Below, piece by piece: positions 20,253 to 29,251 of a stretch of DNA of 64,000 nt (position 1 is its first letter; each line of letters opens with the position of its first letter). Source of the DNA: an uncultured Roseobacter sp. (GTDB lineage Bacteria; Pseudomonadota; Alphaproteobacteria; Rhodobacterales; Rhodobacteraceae); contig NZ_CANLNE010000003.1 of NCBI RefSeq assembly GCF_947492555.1, forward strand, positions 248,001 through 312,000. Direction: 5' to 3'. The translations under genes were made by a program, and so were the position numbers. The notes under the pieces were generated by a model. The model did not search any database. It was not told where the DNA came from and saw only the letters and a program-made list of their open reading frames with translations.

Positions 20253-20741
20253 CTACCCTTCATTGGCGACGCGAATGGCCCGCAACCGGTCCAGCGCTCC
20301 CTGCAAGATAAACCCCGCGGCCACGTGATCAATAACCTCGGCGCGACGTTTTCGCGATGTATCCGCCTCCAGCAGAGCACGTTCTGCGGCAACGGTGGAG
20401 AGGCGCTCGTCCCAGAAGGTGATGGGCAGGTCAAATCCATAGGTGCGATCAAGGTTCCGCGCAAAGGCTCGCGTGGACTGGCAACGCGGCCCTTCGGAGC
20501 CATCCATGTTGCGCGGCAGCCCCAGCACCAGCCCGCCGATCCGGCGCGCGGCGAGGATTTCCGTCAGTCGCGCAACGTCCTGCGTGAACTTGCGTCGCTT
20601 GATGGTTTCCAGCGGTGTGGCGATGGACAAGAAGGTGTCGGAGACCGCCACACCAATGGTGACCGTGCCCAGATCAAGGCCGGCAATGCTGTGCATCGGG
20701 GGCAGGGCGGCGGCGAAATCGCCGATCTCTTCGTGTATCAT
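20253..20741 (-). CDS. ruvX: Putative Holliday junction resolvase / pre-16S rRNA nuclease YqgF
   Basis: 162-residue RNase H-fold protein. 'GLDLGTVTIGVAVSD' carries the first catalytic Asp, followed by 'LVLGLPRNMDGSEG' and 'FWDERLSTVAAERAL' with the usual acidic residues. The family acts in 16S rRNA 5'-end maturation and was proposed to resolve Holliday junctions. The ATG at 20741 overlaps the ccmI stop by 4 bp (coupled); a second in-frame ATG follows 15 codons later, just before the conserved core. Confidence 0.93.
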   Translation of the reverse strand: MIHEEIGDFAAALPPMHSIAGLDLGTVTIGVAVSDTFLSIATPLETIKRRKFTQDVARLTEILAARRIGGLVLGLPRNMDGSEGPRCQSTRAFARNLDRTYGFDLPITFWDERLSTVAAERALLEADTSRKRRAEVIDHVAAGFILQGALDRLRAIRVANEG

Positions 20742-21970
20742 TCGACAACACGCGCCCGCTGGCCCGCGCGCAGCAGCAGGTCCAGCGCACGGGTGTCTTC
20801 GGCAAAGACCTCGACAGCATTATCATAAACCGCGCGCGCCTGTCCGGTCTGACCCAGCACGCCAAGCGCGCTGATCAACTGCGCCCAGTCCTGCACCGGG
20901 CCACCTTCGGTCGCGAGCCGTTCGGAGAGGCCAGAGACCATGCCCTGGATCATCTCCAGCCGCTCTGCCGGGGAAAGATCGCCTGCGGCCTCGATATCGG
21001 CGGCGGAGGGGCCGCGCCCTGTGCCGATTTCAGGCAACTGGTAGTTGACGCCTGCCCGGAATGACATATCTTCGATCTGTGCAAGGATGGGCGGTATCCA
21101 CGGCGCGTCCTCCGGCCCTTCGCGCAGCAGTGCATCCCACATGCGAAAGGCGGTGTCCGGTCGTCCGGTCTGGGCCATCATCAGGCCAAGGTAGTAGCGC
21201 GCCGTTCCGTTGGCCTGATCCACGCTGAGCGCCGTGCGCAGCGCCGCTTCCGCCTCGGGGGACACGTAACCACCCGCAGCGAGCACCAGCATGTCGGCAT
21301 AATCGACGTAATCGGCGACCTCTGCGTTGACCCCTTTCAGGCGCAGCACCTCGCCCTGCGCCCGTGCGGCAGCGCGGAAGTTGCCCAGGTTTGCCTCGTT
21401 TTGCGCCAGCAGGATATGGCCTTGCAGGTCGTCGGGCCGTTGGGCCACGGTATCGCGCAGTTGTTCGACCAGTGCGACGTAATCCGGGCTCGCCTCCGCC
21501 GGGGTGCCGCGGTTGGGCAGGCTGGCTTCGGCTTCGGCCTGACTGGGGCGTTCCGCCAGCGCTTCCTCGGCAAAGGCGATGCGGTCTGCCAGCTTCAAAT
21601 CGCCGTATCCTGGTGCTCCAAGTTGCAGATAAAGCCCGGCACTGCCGGCGACCAGAACAAGAGCGATGACGCCGGCAACGATCCCGGGTGCGCCTTTGCT
21701 GGCGTCTGTAGCGACGTGGTCCCTTTGCAGTGCTGCATCGGCTGCAAGGATGCGGCGTGACACCTCGGCGCGCACGCGGTCGGCGTCTTCTTTGCTGACC
21801 ACACCGCGCGCAAGGTCCTTTTCAACCTCCCGCAACTGGTCGCGATAGACCTGCAAATCATAGGCTGCGGCCGGTACCGCCGCCCCTGTGCGCGGTGCAC
21901 GCAGACCCAGTGCCAGCAAAATCGTGATGCCCACGGCGAGCCCACTCGCCAATATCCAGAATAATGCCAT
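20738..21970 (-). CDS. ccmI: Cytochrome c maturation protein CcmI
   Basis: 410-residue membrane protein with two N-terminal transmembrane segments (about 3-23 and 95-115) flanking a cytoplasmic leucine-rich loop ('YRDQLREVEKDLARGVVS'), then a large periplasmic TPR domain. CcmI holds apocytochrome c for heme ligation by CcmFH. 'EAALRTALSVDQANGTARYYLGLMMAQ' is a typical TPR stretch. It is the first gene of the operon, divergent from soxB at 22193. No other ccm genes lie in the window. Confidence 0.93.
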   Translation of the reverse strand: MALFWILASGLAVGITILLALGLRAPRTGAAVPAAAYDLQVYRDQLREVEKDLARGVVSKEDADRVRAEVSRRILAADAALQRDHVATDASKGAPGIVAGVIALVLVAGSAGLYLQLGAPGYGDLKLADRIAFAEEALAERPSQAEAEASLPNRGTPAEASPDYVALVEQLRDTVAQRPDDLQGHILLAQNEANLGNFRAAARAQGEVLRLKGVNAEVADYVDYADMLVLAAGGYVSPEAEAALRTALSVDQANGTARYYLGLMMAQTGRPDTAFRMWDALLREGPEDAPWIPPILAQIEDMSFRAGVNYQLPEIGTGRGPSAADIEAAGDLSPAERLEMIQGMVSGLSERLATEGGPVQDWAQLISALGVLGQTGQARAVYDNAVEVFAEDTRALDLLLRAGQRARVVE

Positions 21971-22192
21971 TCAGTCATGCTCCTTGCGTCCCTGACTTAG
22001 CGATCAATGCGCACGGGCAAAAGGGACAAATCATCACGCCTGCGCGTGCACCCGTCCCAATTGAGACATGTGTCGCAAACCTGTTAGAAAGCGACGCGCG
22101 CAGTCTTTGCCTTTTTTGATAAGTACCGCAGAACTGTGCCAGTCTGGACGGCGGAGCGAATCCGGTGTCTTTCGTCTTGGGGTGATCTTGCC

Positions 22193-23437
22193 ATGAAACG
22201 TTATTCCGTCTTTGCCGTGGCGCGTGAAGCTGCGCGGTATCACACCGGATGGGAGCGCGCGTGGCGTGCGGCGGAACCCAAGAAGAAATACGATGTGATC
22301 ATCATTGGCGCGGGGGGGCACGGGCTGGCCACGGCGTACTATCTGGGCAAGCGGTTCGGCATCAAAAACGTGGCGATTCTGGAAAAGGGCTGGCTGGGCG
22401 GCGGTAACACCGGGCGTAACACGACGATCATTCGCAGCAATTATCTGCAGGACCCGTCAGCGGCGCTTTATGAAAAATCGCGCAGTCTTTACGAGACGAT
22501 GAGCCAGGATCTGAACTATAACGTGATGTTTTCCCCGCGTGGCGTGATCATGCTGGCGCAGACCCATCACGAGGTCCGCGGCTATCAACGCACGGCCCAT
22601 GCCAACGCGCTGCAGGGGGTGAAGACCGAGTTCATCGGGCCGCGCCGCGTCAAGGAACTGGTGCCGATCATCAACATCGACGGGCCGCGCTATCCGGTGC
22701 TTGGCGGCTTGTGGCAGGCGCGCGGCGGCACCGCGCGGCACGATGCGGTTGCCTGGGGCTATGCGCGCGCCTGTTCCGACATGGGCATGGACGTGATCCA
22801 GCAATGCGAAGTCACAGCCGTGCGCCGCGAGGGTGGCCGCGTCGTGGGCGTGGATACGACGAAGGGCGCGATTGACTGTGACAAGCTCGGCATCGTGGTG
22901 GCGGGCAATTCGGGCCATGTGGCGGGACTTGCAGGTTTCCGTCTGCCGATTGAATCGGTGGCCCTGCAGGCACTGGTTTCGGAGCCGATCAAGCCCTGCA
23001 TGGATGTAGTGGTCATGGCCAACACCGTGCACGGCTACATGAGCCAGTCCGACAAGGGCGAGATGGTCATCGGCGGTGGCACCGATGGCTACAACAACTA
23101 CACTCAGCGCGGATCGTTCCACCACATCGAGGAAACCGTGCGCGCGCTGGTCGAGACATTCCCGATGGTCAGCCGCCTCAAGATGCTGCGCCAATGGGGC
23201 GGCATCGTGGACATCACAGGGGACCGCTCGCCCATCCTGTCAAAAACACCGGTGGAGAATGTCTTCATCAACTGCGGCTGGGGCACGGGCGGATTCAAGG
23301 CGACGCCGGGCTCGGGCTGGGCAATGGCGGAACTGATGGCCAAGGGGCACGGCCCCCTGACGGATGCCTTCGGGCTGGAGCGTTTTCGCGAAGGCCGGTT
23401 CATTGACGAAAGTGTCGCTGCCGGGGTCGCGCACTGA
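22193..23437 (+). CDS. soxB: Sarcosine oxidase beta subunit, copy 1
   Basis: 414-residue flavin amine oxidase subunit of heterotetrameric sarcosine oxidase (sarcosine + THF + O2 to glycine + 5,10-methylene-THF + H2O2). The dinucleotide fold is 'YDVIIIGAGGHGLATAYYL' (residues 33-51). 'RGGTARHDAVAWGYA' contains the histidine (His183) that carries the covalent FMN in the family. The ATG at 22193 is preferred to a GTG at 22136 by alignment to the second copy. Unlike copy 2, the next sox gene is 1.14 kb away. Confidence 0.95.
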   Translation: MKRYSVFAVAREAARYHTGWERAWRAAEPKKKYDVIIIGAGGHGLATAYYLGKRFGIKNVAILEKGWLGGGNTGRNTTIIRSNYLQDPSAALYEKSRSLYETMSQDLNYNVMFSPRGVIMLAQTHHEVRGYQRTAHANALQGVKTEFIGPRRVKELVPIINIDGPRYPVLGGLWQARGGTARHDAVAWGYARACSDMGMDVIQQCEVTAVRREGGRVVGVDTTKGAIDCDKLGIVVAGNSGHVAGLAGFRLPIESVALQALVSEPIKPCMDVVVMANTVHGYMSQSDKGEMVIGGGTDGYNNYTQRGSFHHIEETVRALVETFPMVSRLKMLRQWGGIVDITGDRSPILSKTPVENVFINCGWGTGGFKATPGSGWAMAELMAKGHGPLTDAFGLERFREGRFIDESVAAGVAH

Positions 23438-23568
23438 TGTCAGACGCCGCCATCCCCCGGTCCGCCGATCCCATCCGGCTTGCGTGCGATACCGCGCCAG
23501 ACTACGGGAAGGACCTGCAAAAGCAGGCCGTCAAAGGCGATAAGATGGACCAAGGCGGGCATTGGGTG

Positions 23569-23757
23569 TCAGTCAGTGTGCGTTTTCTCGCCCTCACCCG
23601 CGGCAGACCCAAAGGCAATCAGGTTGCTGACATTCACCTCACGTCCGCCGCGCGCTGCCTTTCGCGCCGCAATGCCGCGCCTTTCGCGCACCAGCATGAC
23701 CAACGCCAGTACACCTATGACGCCAAATACCAGAACCGCCGTCATCTCGTGGCTCAT
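23569..23757 (-). CDS. Small single-pass membrane protein
   Basis: 62-residue protein. MSHEM is followed by one transmembrane segment (TAVLVFGVIGVLALVMLV) and a basic, Gly/Ala-rich cytoplasmic tail. The ATG at 23757 follows 'GAGGAGGATCC', a strong ribosome binding site, and is preferred to upstream codons reaching 23832. It lies opposite in direction to the sox genes, in the interval that separates soxB from soxD. Unknown function. Confidence 0.65.
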   Translation of the reverse strand: MSHEMTAVLVFGVIGVLALVMLVRERRGIAARKAARGGREVNVSNLIAFGSAAGEGEKTHTD

Positions 23758-23900
23758 GATCGGATCCTCCTCACCCGGACTGCACACAGTGTAGCGCAGC
23801 GCACCAGATTTGGCGACAGTCGTAAGGTGCATGTTTCACGGAACTTTTCCCGTGGGCAGGGTGTTCTCTTTTCAATCGCAACGCGAAAAGGAGAAACAAC

Positions 23901-24077
23901 ATGTCCGATCAATCAAGCTCCAGTGGCAGCAACACCGGTATCGCCTTTATCGTTGGCGCACTCGTGGTTGTCGTCGCCATTCTTGCGTACTTCATGCTGG
24001 CCGGTGGCGAGGCTGTCTCGGTCGAAGGCCCGGACACAGCCCTGGAAAGCGCAGCAGAAGCCGTCTCGGGCAATTAA
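23901..24077 (+). CDS. Small single-pass membrane protein, acidic tail (first of pair)
   Basis: 58-residue protein: polar Ser/Gly-rich N-terminus, one transmembrane helix (GIAFIVGALVVVVAILAYFM, about residues 13-33) and an acidic C-terminus. The ATG at 23901 follows 'AAAAGGAGAAAC'. A strong terminator follows (24098-24137). Its architecture resembles the gene at 24285, suggesting a tandem pair. Function unknown. Confidence 0.7.
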   Translation: MSDQSSSSGSNTGIAFIVGALVVVVAILAYFMLAGGEAVSVEGPDTALESAAEAVSGN

Positions 24078-24097
24078 ACCCGAAAAACCAACGTGCA

Positions 24098-24137
24098 AAA
24101 AAGCCGTTCGGGCGTCCCGTCGCCCGGGCGGTTTTTA
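24098..24137 (+). terminator. Intrinsic terminator after first small membrane protein
   Basis: Arms 24100-24114 and 24121-24135 pair over about 14 positions, including wobbles, with a TTTTT tract. Confidence 0.8.
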
Positions 24138-24284
24138 TCGTTTTACCGCTAAATCGGCATTTTTCGGCTTCCCGATGCGCGCTTATCTGGCTTGTGCTCG
24201 CCGAAATCAGACCACAGTGCCTGCCGTGGTTGCGACACTGCCGTCAGCCTTCACACTGGCCTCCCGTAACAAGGAGACAAAACA

Positions 24285-24488
24285 ATGGCTGACTATACGA
24301 CCCACAATGATGGCGTCAGTGGCAAAGGCATTTTCATCGCGCTCGTGGTTATCGGCGCTTTCGTCTTCCTGCTGGCCGTTCTTGGCACAAGCACCGTGCC
24401 CACAGATCCCGATGGCGCCGCAGATCCTGCCGCCATCGAAACCGCACCGGCGGCACCCGCCGACACAGCACCCGCTGTCGTCGAATAA
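24285..24488 (+). CDS. Small single-pass membrane protein, Ala/Pro acidic tail (second of pair)
   Basis: 67-residue protein with a short polar N-terminus (MADYTTHNDG), one transmembrane segment (about 15-35, GIFIALVVIGAFVFLLAVLG) and an acidic Ala/Pro/Asp tail. 'AACAAGGAGACAAAACA' is its ribosome binding site. It is followed by an intrinsic terminator. Shares layout but little sequence with the gene at 23901. Unknown function. Confidence 0.72.
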   Translation: MADYTTHNDGVSGKGIFIALVVIGAFVFLLAVLGTSTVPTDPDGAADPAAIETAPAAPADTAPAVVE

Positions 24489-24513
24489 CACCTTCTCATT
24501 TTTGCGGACCGCC

Positions 24514-24545
24514 AAAGGCGGGTGTCTCCGGACGCCCGCCTTTTT
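24514..24545 (+). terminator. Intrinsic terminator upstream of soxD copy 1
   Basis: A roughly 13-bp stem (AAAGGCGGG..., with G-T pairs) followed by TTTTT. It lies only about 34 bp before the soxD start, so soxDAG copy 1 would need read-through or a promoter inside this short gap or the hairpin. Confidence 0.8.
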
Positions 24546-24578
24546 CGCGTGCCGCCCCCCGATGGCCGGAGCCTACGC

Positions 24579-24908
24579 ATGCTGATCCTGTCCTGTCCCG
24601 TTTGCGGCGTTACCGCCGAGGAAACCGAATTCCAGGGAGGCGGTGAAGCGCATCTGAAACGCTTTGGCCCCGGCGCATCCGAGGATGACTTCGAAGGCTA
24701 TCTGTTCATGCGGGAAAACCCGCGCGGCGTGCATTTCGAACGCTGGCGGCACGCCTATGGCTGCGGCAAATGGTTTCACGCCGCACGCTGCACCACCACG
24801 CTGGAAGTTTTCGGGACCTATTCCGCCCAGACCACGGAGCCGCCCAAGGATCTGCGGGACAAGATCTCTGAAAAACGCCCCAATTGGGCGTGGAGAGAGT
24901 TCGAATGA
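24579..24908 (+). CDS. soxD: Sarcosine oxidase delta subunit, copy 1
   Basis: 109-residue zinc-binding delta subunit. The ligand set is visible: Cys6 and Cys9 in 'LSCPVCG', and His58 and Cys62 in 'WRHAYGCGKWF'. It contributes to tetramer assembly around the FMN/THF channel. The ATG at 24579 is chosen over an upstream in-frame codon at 24522, which lies inside the terminator. It is followed by soxA after 61 bp. At 109 residues it is longer than copy 2 (86 aa), mainly at the C-terminus. Confidence 0.93.
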   Translation: MLILSCPVCGVTAEETEFQGGGEAHLKRFGPGASEDDFEGYLFMRENPRGVHFERWRHAYGCGKWFHAARCTTTLEVFGTYSAQTTEPPKDLRDKISEKRPNWAWREFE

Positions 24909-24969
24909 CCTTTCATTGTTCTAAAAATATGCAAATCCCCCCTTCGCCATCTATGCCGGAATCCCAGTC

Positions 24970-27900
24970 ATGAGCACGCGCCTTGCAACAGGCGGCCGTC
25001 TGCTGAACAAGCAAAAGGCCCTGAAATTCACCTTCAACGGCAAGCAGTTGCGCGGCTTTGAAGGCGACACGCTGGCTTCCGCACTGCTGGCGAATGATCA
25101 GATGCTGGTCGGGCGGTCGTTCAAATATCACCGTCCGCGCGGCCTTGTAGCCTCCGGCGCTGAAGAGCCCAACGGGCTGGTGAATATGGGCGCTGAGGGC
25201 ACCTTCGAGCCCAACCAGCGGGTCACCACGACCGAACTTTTCGAGGGGTTGACCGCGCAGAGCCAGAACCACTGGCCCAGCCTGGAATTTGACGTCGGCG
25301 CGATCAACACGCATCTGAGCCGGTTTCTGCCCGCAGGGTTCTATTACAAGATGTTCATGCATCCCCGCCCCTTGTGGAAACATGTCTACGAGCCGTTCAT
25401 CCGGCAATCCGCCGGCTTGGGTCGTGCCCCCAAGGCGCGGGATGCGGATACCTACGAACATTTTCACTTTTTCTGCGATGTAATGGTCATTGGCGGCGGT
25501 GTGGCGGGGTTGCAGGCCGCTAAGACGGCCGCCGCGACAGGCGCCAAGGTGCTGCTGATCGAGCAGTCGGCCCATTGGGGCGGGCGCGGCCCCGTCGATG
25601 GCGGCACGGTGGATGGCGTCCCTGTGGAAAACTACGTGGATCAAATCGTCTCCGAGCTGGATTCGATGCCCAATGTCATCCTGCGCAAGCGATTGATGGG
25701 GGCCGGTGTTTACGATCACGGCTACGTCCTGGGCTACGAACAACTGCGTGATCACGCGCCGGAAAATCCCGGCCCCCGTCACCGCCTGTGGCGCATCCGG
25801 GCGGGGCATATCGTGACCGCCACCGGCGCAATCGAGCGCCCTTTGCCCTTCGCAGGAAACGACATTCCCGGCGTCATGCTGGCCTCTGCCATGCGCGATT
25901 ATCTGGTCAATTACGGTGTCTCAACCGGGGATCGCACGGTGATCGTGACCAACAATGATGACGCTTACCTTACGGCATTTGACCTTAAAAACGCAGGGCT
26001 GAGCGTGCCGGTCATCCTCGATGCGCGGGTGCTAGCGCAGGACAGCCCCGCCATGGAACAGGCAAAGGCTCTGGGCATCCGGGTGATGATGGGGCACGCC
26101 ATCGCAAAGGTGAAAGGCACCAAGCGTGTCACTGGTGTTTGCGTTTGTAGTCAGGCGGGTGAAGGGGCCGTGCTCGAAGAGATCGCCTGCGACGCGGTGG
26201 CCATGTCGGGCGGCTGGTCTCCCGTGGTGCATCTGTGGTCGCACTGTGGTGGCAAACTGATCTGGGATGAGACGCAGGCGCATTTCCGGCCTGATGTGGA
26301 CAAAGCGCCGATGGGCGCGCAGGGCGAGGCATTTGTGACCGCCGCCGGGGCCGCGAACGGCGCTCTGCGATTGGCCGATGCACTGGGCGATGGCGATCAG
26401 GCGGGCAAGCTGGCCGCTGCTGCCACCGGGTTCAAGGTCCGGCAGACCAATTGCCCCGTCGGCGAAAGCCCGGAAGAGGCACCGATGATGCCCGTCTGGC
26501 TGATGCCGCAGGGCGCAGGTGTGAAACTGCGCAGCAAGGCCTGGCTGGATTATCAGAACGATGTGAAGGTCTCGGACGTGCAGCTGGCCGCGCAAGAGGG
26601 CTTTGAAAGCGTCGAGCACGCCAAGCGCTATACCACGCTCGGCATGGCGACGGATCAGGGGAAACTCAGCAACATCAACGGTCTGGCCACGCTGGCCGGT
26701 GCACTCAACAGCACCATCCCGCAGGTGGGCACCACCACCTTCCGCCCGCCCTATACGCCGATTTCCATGGGCTCGATTGCAGGCGAAGCGCGCGGCGAGG
26801 TCTTCCAGCCCATTCGCCGCACGCCGATGCACAATTGGCACGACACGCATGGCGCGGAGTGGGAGCCGGTTGGCCATTGGCGCCGTCCCTATGCCTATGT
26901 CCGCGACGGCGAGAACACCCATGATGCTGTGATGCGCGAGACGCGCAACGCACGGGAGAATCTCGGACTGCTGGACGCCTCGACGCTGGGCAAGCTAATC
27001 GTGAAGGGGCCGGATGCGGGCAGGTTCCTCGACATGCTTTACACAAACATGATGAGCACGCTGAAACCCGGCAAATGCCGCTACGGGCTGATGTGTTCGG
27101 AAAACGGGTTCCTGATCGACGACGGCGTGGTGGCGCGGATCGATGACGACACCTTCCTCTGCCACACGACGACCGGCGGGGCTGAGCGCATTCACCAGCA
27201 TATGGAAGAATGGCTGCAGACCGAGTGGTGGGACTGGCAGGTCTATGTGGCCAATGTGACCGAGCAATATGCGCAGGTTGCCGTGGTTGGGCCGAATGCG
27301 CGCAAGGCGTTGGAAAAGCTGGGCGGCATGGATATCTCGAAAGAGGCCTTGGGCTTTATGGAGTGGGCCGATGGTGAACTCGGCGGCTTCAGGGTCCGGG
27401 TCTATCGCATCTCATTCTCTGGTGAAATGAGCTACGAGATTGCCGTGGATGCGGGGCAGGGGCAGGCGTTCTGGGATGCGCTGATGGTGGTCGGCCATGA
27501 TCTGGGCGTGATGCCATATGGGACCGAAGCGCTGCACATCCTGCGGGCCGAGAAGGGCTTCATCATGATTGGCGACGAGACCGACGGCACGGTGATCCCG
27601 CAGGACCTGGGGCTGCACTGGGCAATCTCGAAGAAGAAAGAGGATTTCTTGGGCAAACGCGCACAGGAACGGAGCCACATGACCGACCCCAATCGCTGGA
27701 AACTGGTGGGGCTGGAAACGCTGTCAGGCGCGGTGCTGCCAGATGGGGCCTATGCGGTGGGTGAGGGCGAAAACGCCAATGGACAAAAGACCATGATCGG
27801 ACGCGTGACCTCAAGCTATCATTCGCCGAACCTGGGCAAGGGTATCGCCATGGGGTTGGTGCTGCACGGCCCCGACCGGATGGGCGAGGTTCTCGAATTC

Positions 27901-27984
27901 CCGGGCACGGAGGGGGCGACCTACAAGGCGCGCATCGTAGACCCGGTTTTCTATGACAAGGACGGGGAGAAAGCCAATGTCTGA
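24970..27984 (+). CDS. soxA: Sarcosine oxidase alpha subunit, copy 1
   Basis: 1004-residue alpha subunit. The N-terminal ferredoxin-like domain (about 15-100, 'GFEGDTLASALLAN') is followed by a Rossmann NAD-binding domain ('VIGGGVAGLQAAKTAAATG', near 174) and a C-terminal GcvT-like tetrahydrofolate domain (about 610-1000, including 'YKARIVDPVFYDKDGE'). The folate domain captures the C1 unit from sarcosine as methylene-THF. It overlaps soxG by 8 bp. Length is at the upper end for the family. Confidence 0.95.
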   Translation: MSTRLATGGRLLNKQKALKFTFNGKQLRGFEGDTLASALLANDQMLVGRSFKYHRPRGLVASGAEEPNGLVNMGAEGTFEPNQRVTTTELFEGLTAQSQNHWPSLEFDVGAINTHLSRFLPAGFYYKMFMHPRPLWKHVYEPFIRQSAGLGRAPKARDADTYEHFHFFCDVMVIGGGVAGLQAAKTAAATGAKVLLIEQSAHWGGRGPVDGGTVDGVPVENYVDQIVSELDSMPNVILRKRLMGAGVYDHGYVLGYEQLRDHAPENPGPRHRLWRIRAGHIVTATGAIERPLPFAGNDIPGVMLASAMRDYLVNYGVSTGDRTVIVTNNDDAYLTAFDLKNAGLSVPVILDARVLAQDSPAMEQAKALGIRVMMGHAIAKVKGTKRVTGVCVCSQAGEGAVLEEIACDAVAMSGGWSPVVHLWSHCGGKLIWDETQAHFRPDVDKAPMGAQGEAFVTAAGAANGALRLADALGDGDQAGKLAAAATGFKVRQTNCPVGESPEEAPMMPVWLMPQGAGVKLRSKAWLDYQNDVKVSDVQLAAQEGFESVEHAKRYTTLGMATDQGKLSNINGLATLAGALNSTIPQVGTTTFRPPYTPISMGSIAGEARGEVFQPIRRTPMHNWHDTHGAEWEPVGHWRRPYAYVRDGENTHDAVMRETRNARENLGLLDASTLGKLIVKGPDAGRFLDMLYTNMMSTLKPGKCRYGLMCSENGFLIDDGVVARIDDDTFLCHTTTGGAERIHQHMEEWLQTEWWDWQVYVANVTEQYAQVAVVGPNARKALEKLGGMDISKEALGFMEWADGELGGFRVRVYRISFSGEMSYEIAVDAGQGQAFWDALMVVGHDLGVMPYGTEALHILRAEKGFIMIGDETDGTVIPQDLGLHWAISKKKEDFLGKRAQERSHMTDPNRWKLVGLETLSGAVLPDGAYAVGEGENANGQKTMIGRVTSSYHSPNLGKGIAMGLVLHGPDRMGEVLEFPGTEGATYKARIVDPVFYDKDGEKANV

Positions 27985-28552
27985 GCCGGTTACTGCTCTG
28001 GGCGGCGCGTCTTCGACCGACGGGATTGCGATGGTCTCGGAATGTGCTCTTCAGGGCATGATTACCCTGCGGGGTGATCTCTCTGCCAGCGCGTTCAAGA
28101 AAGCGGCTACATCGGCGTCTGGCGTTGCGATGCCGGAACAGGGCATGGCCACGGTCGAGGAAGATCGCGGACTGTGCTGGATGAGCCCTGACGAACTCCT
28201 GCTGCTCTGCCCCTATGACGCGGTGGGCGGGACCCTGGCCAACGTGCATAAGACGCTGGCGAAATCGCATGCGCTCGCCGTCAACGTTTCCGATGCCCGC
28301 GCGATGTTTCGCGTCAGCGGGGCGGGCGCCCGCGAGGTGATGACCAAGCTCTGCCCTGTGGATCTGGCGCCCGATCAGTTCACGCCCGGCATGTTTCGCC
28401 GCACGCGGATGGCACAGGTTCCGGCCGCCTTCTGGATGCCGGAAGAGGACGTGTTTCAGATCGTCTGTTTCCGGTCCCAGGCACAATATGTCTTTGATCT
28501 GCTGACTGTTGCGGCGCAGCCCGGGTCATCGGTGGGCGTTTACCAGGAGTAA
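27977..28552 (+). CDS. soxG: Sarcosine oxidase gamma subunit, copy 1
   Basis: 191-residue gamma subunit, itself GcvT-like ('MFRVSGAGAREVMTKLCPVDL' and 'ARAMFRVSG'). The ATG at 27977 overlaps the end of soxA by 8 bp; the second copy shows the same 8-bp overlap, supporting this start and translational coupling. A 7-bp hairpin (28557-28574) without T-tract follows the stop. Confidence 0.92.
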   Translation: MSEPVTALGGASSTDGIAMVSECALQGMITLRGDLSASAFKKAATSASGVAMPEQGMATVEEDRGLCWMSPDELLLLCPYDAVGGTLANVHKTLAKSHALAVNVSDARAMFRVSGAGAREVMTKLCPVDLAPDQFTPGMFRRTRMAQVPAAFWMPEEDVFQIVCFRSQAQYVFDLLTVAAQPGSSVGVYQE

Positions 28553-28697
28553 CGGTTGACGCCGCTTGGCGTCAGTGCCAGCATCGTGCGAAACCAATCT
28601 GGTGCGCGGATGGTGACGGTCGAGATGGATGCGACATCCCAAGGGGTTGCACGTCTTTCCGAGCGCGTAATGTGCGCCCACAACTTCTGGATACTCT

Positions 28698-29108
28698 ATG
28701 CTGTCGCGCTTATCATTTTTGCTCTTTTTATTGCTTCCTCTACCGGCCCTCGCGGCGCAGGGCGTGCTCTATGACTGCGATATGACCAATCTCAAACGCG
28801 GTAAGGGGTGGATTTCCGAAAAAATCGCGATTGTGGTGCGCGACAATGGTACTGCGACGGTCAGTGATGCCTTTGTTCTTGAAGTGTACTCGGCGCCCGT
28901 TGCGGCAAACAGTGTGCGTCAAACGGCCAACAGGCTGACGGTCAAATGGACCATCAAGGACTATACGAACGGCGAAAATCAGAGAACTCCCTATTTCGAC
29001 TTTGAAGCCACGATTCGCAAGAATGGAAAGATTTCGGTCTATGCGCGACCGGATCTTTATCACAATCAGTTTTCGGGCACGGGGACCTGTACCAAGCGCA
29101 CCAGCTGA
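28698..29108 (+). CDS. Secreted hypothetical protein
   Basis: 136-residue protein with a clear Sec signal peptide (MLSRLSFLLFLLLPLPALA-A). The mature part is beta-rich, with two cysteines (in 'YDCDMTN' and 'GTGTCTK') that could form a disulfide. A 145-bp gap separates it from soxG. Possibly a periplasmic beta-sandwich protein; I do not recognise the family. Confidence 0.78.
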   Translation: MLSRLSFLLFLLLPLPALAAQGVLYDCDMTNLKRGKGWISEKIAIVVRDNGTATVSDAFVLEVYSAPVAANSVRQTANRLTVKWTIKDYTNGENQRTPYFDFEATIRKNGKISVYARPDLYHNQFSGTGTCTKRTS

Positions 29109-29251
29109 TCGCGTGACCCCGGCCCGGTCGGCGGGGTTTTCCCATGGAAATCCGTATTCGGAGCACTTTTTGCACCCGTTAACACTTGAACTCCGGAGCG
29201 GCTGCGCTTCATGTGCAGTACACCCAACTGAAATGACAAAGGGGGCCCGCA

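Noticed and set aside
23437-24585. 382-codon plus-strand frame starting in a TGATG overlap with the soxB stop
   Set aside because: The overlap is tempting as translational coupling, but the frame runs through two small genes with good ribosome binding sites and two terminator hairpins, and the sequence has no protein-like pattern.
28557-28574. 7-bp hairpin after soxG copy 1, considered as a terminator
   Set aside because: No T-tract follows, so termination cannot be claimed.
28556-28774. 72-codon frame between soxG copy 1 and the secreted protein
   Set aside because: It starts with TTG inside a hairpin and overlaps the signal peptide of the gene at 28698 in another frame; coding unlikely.
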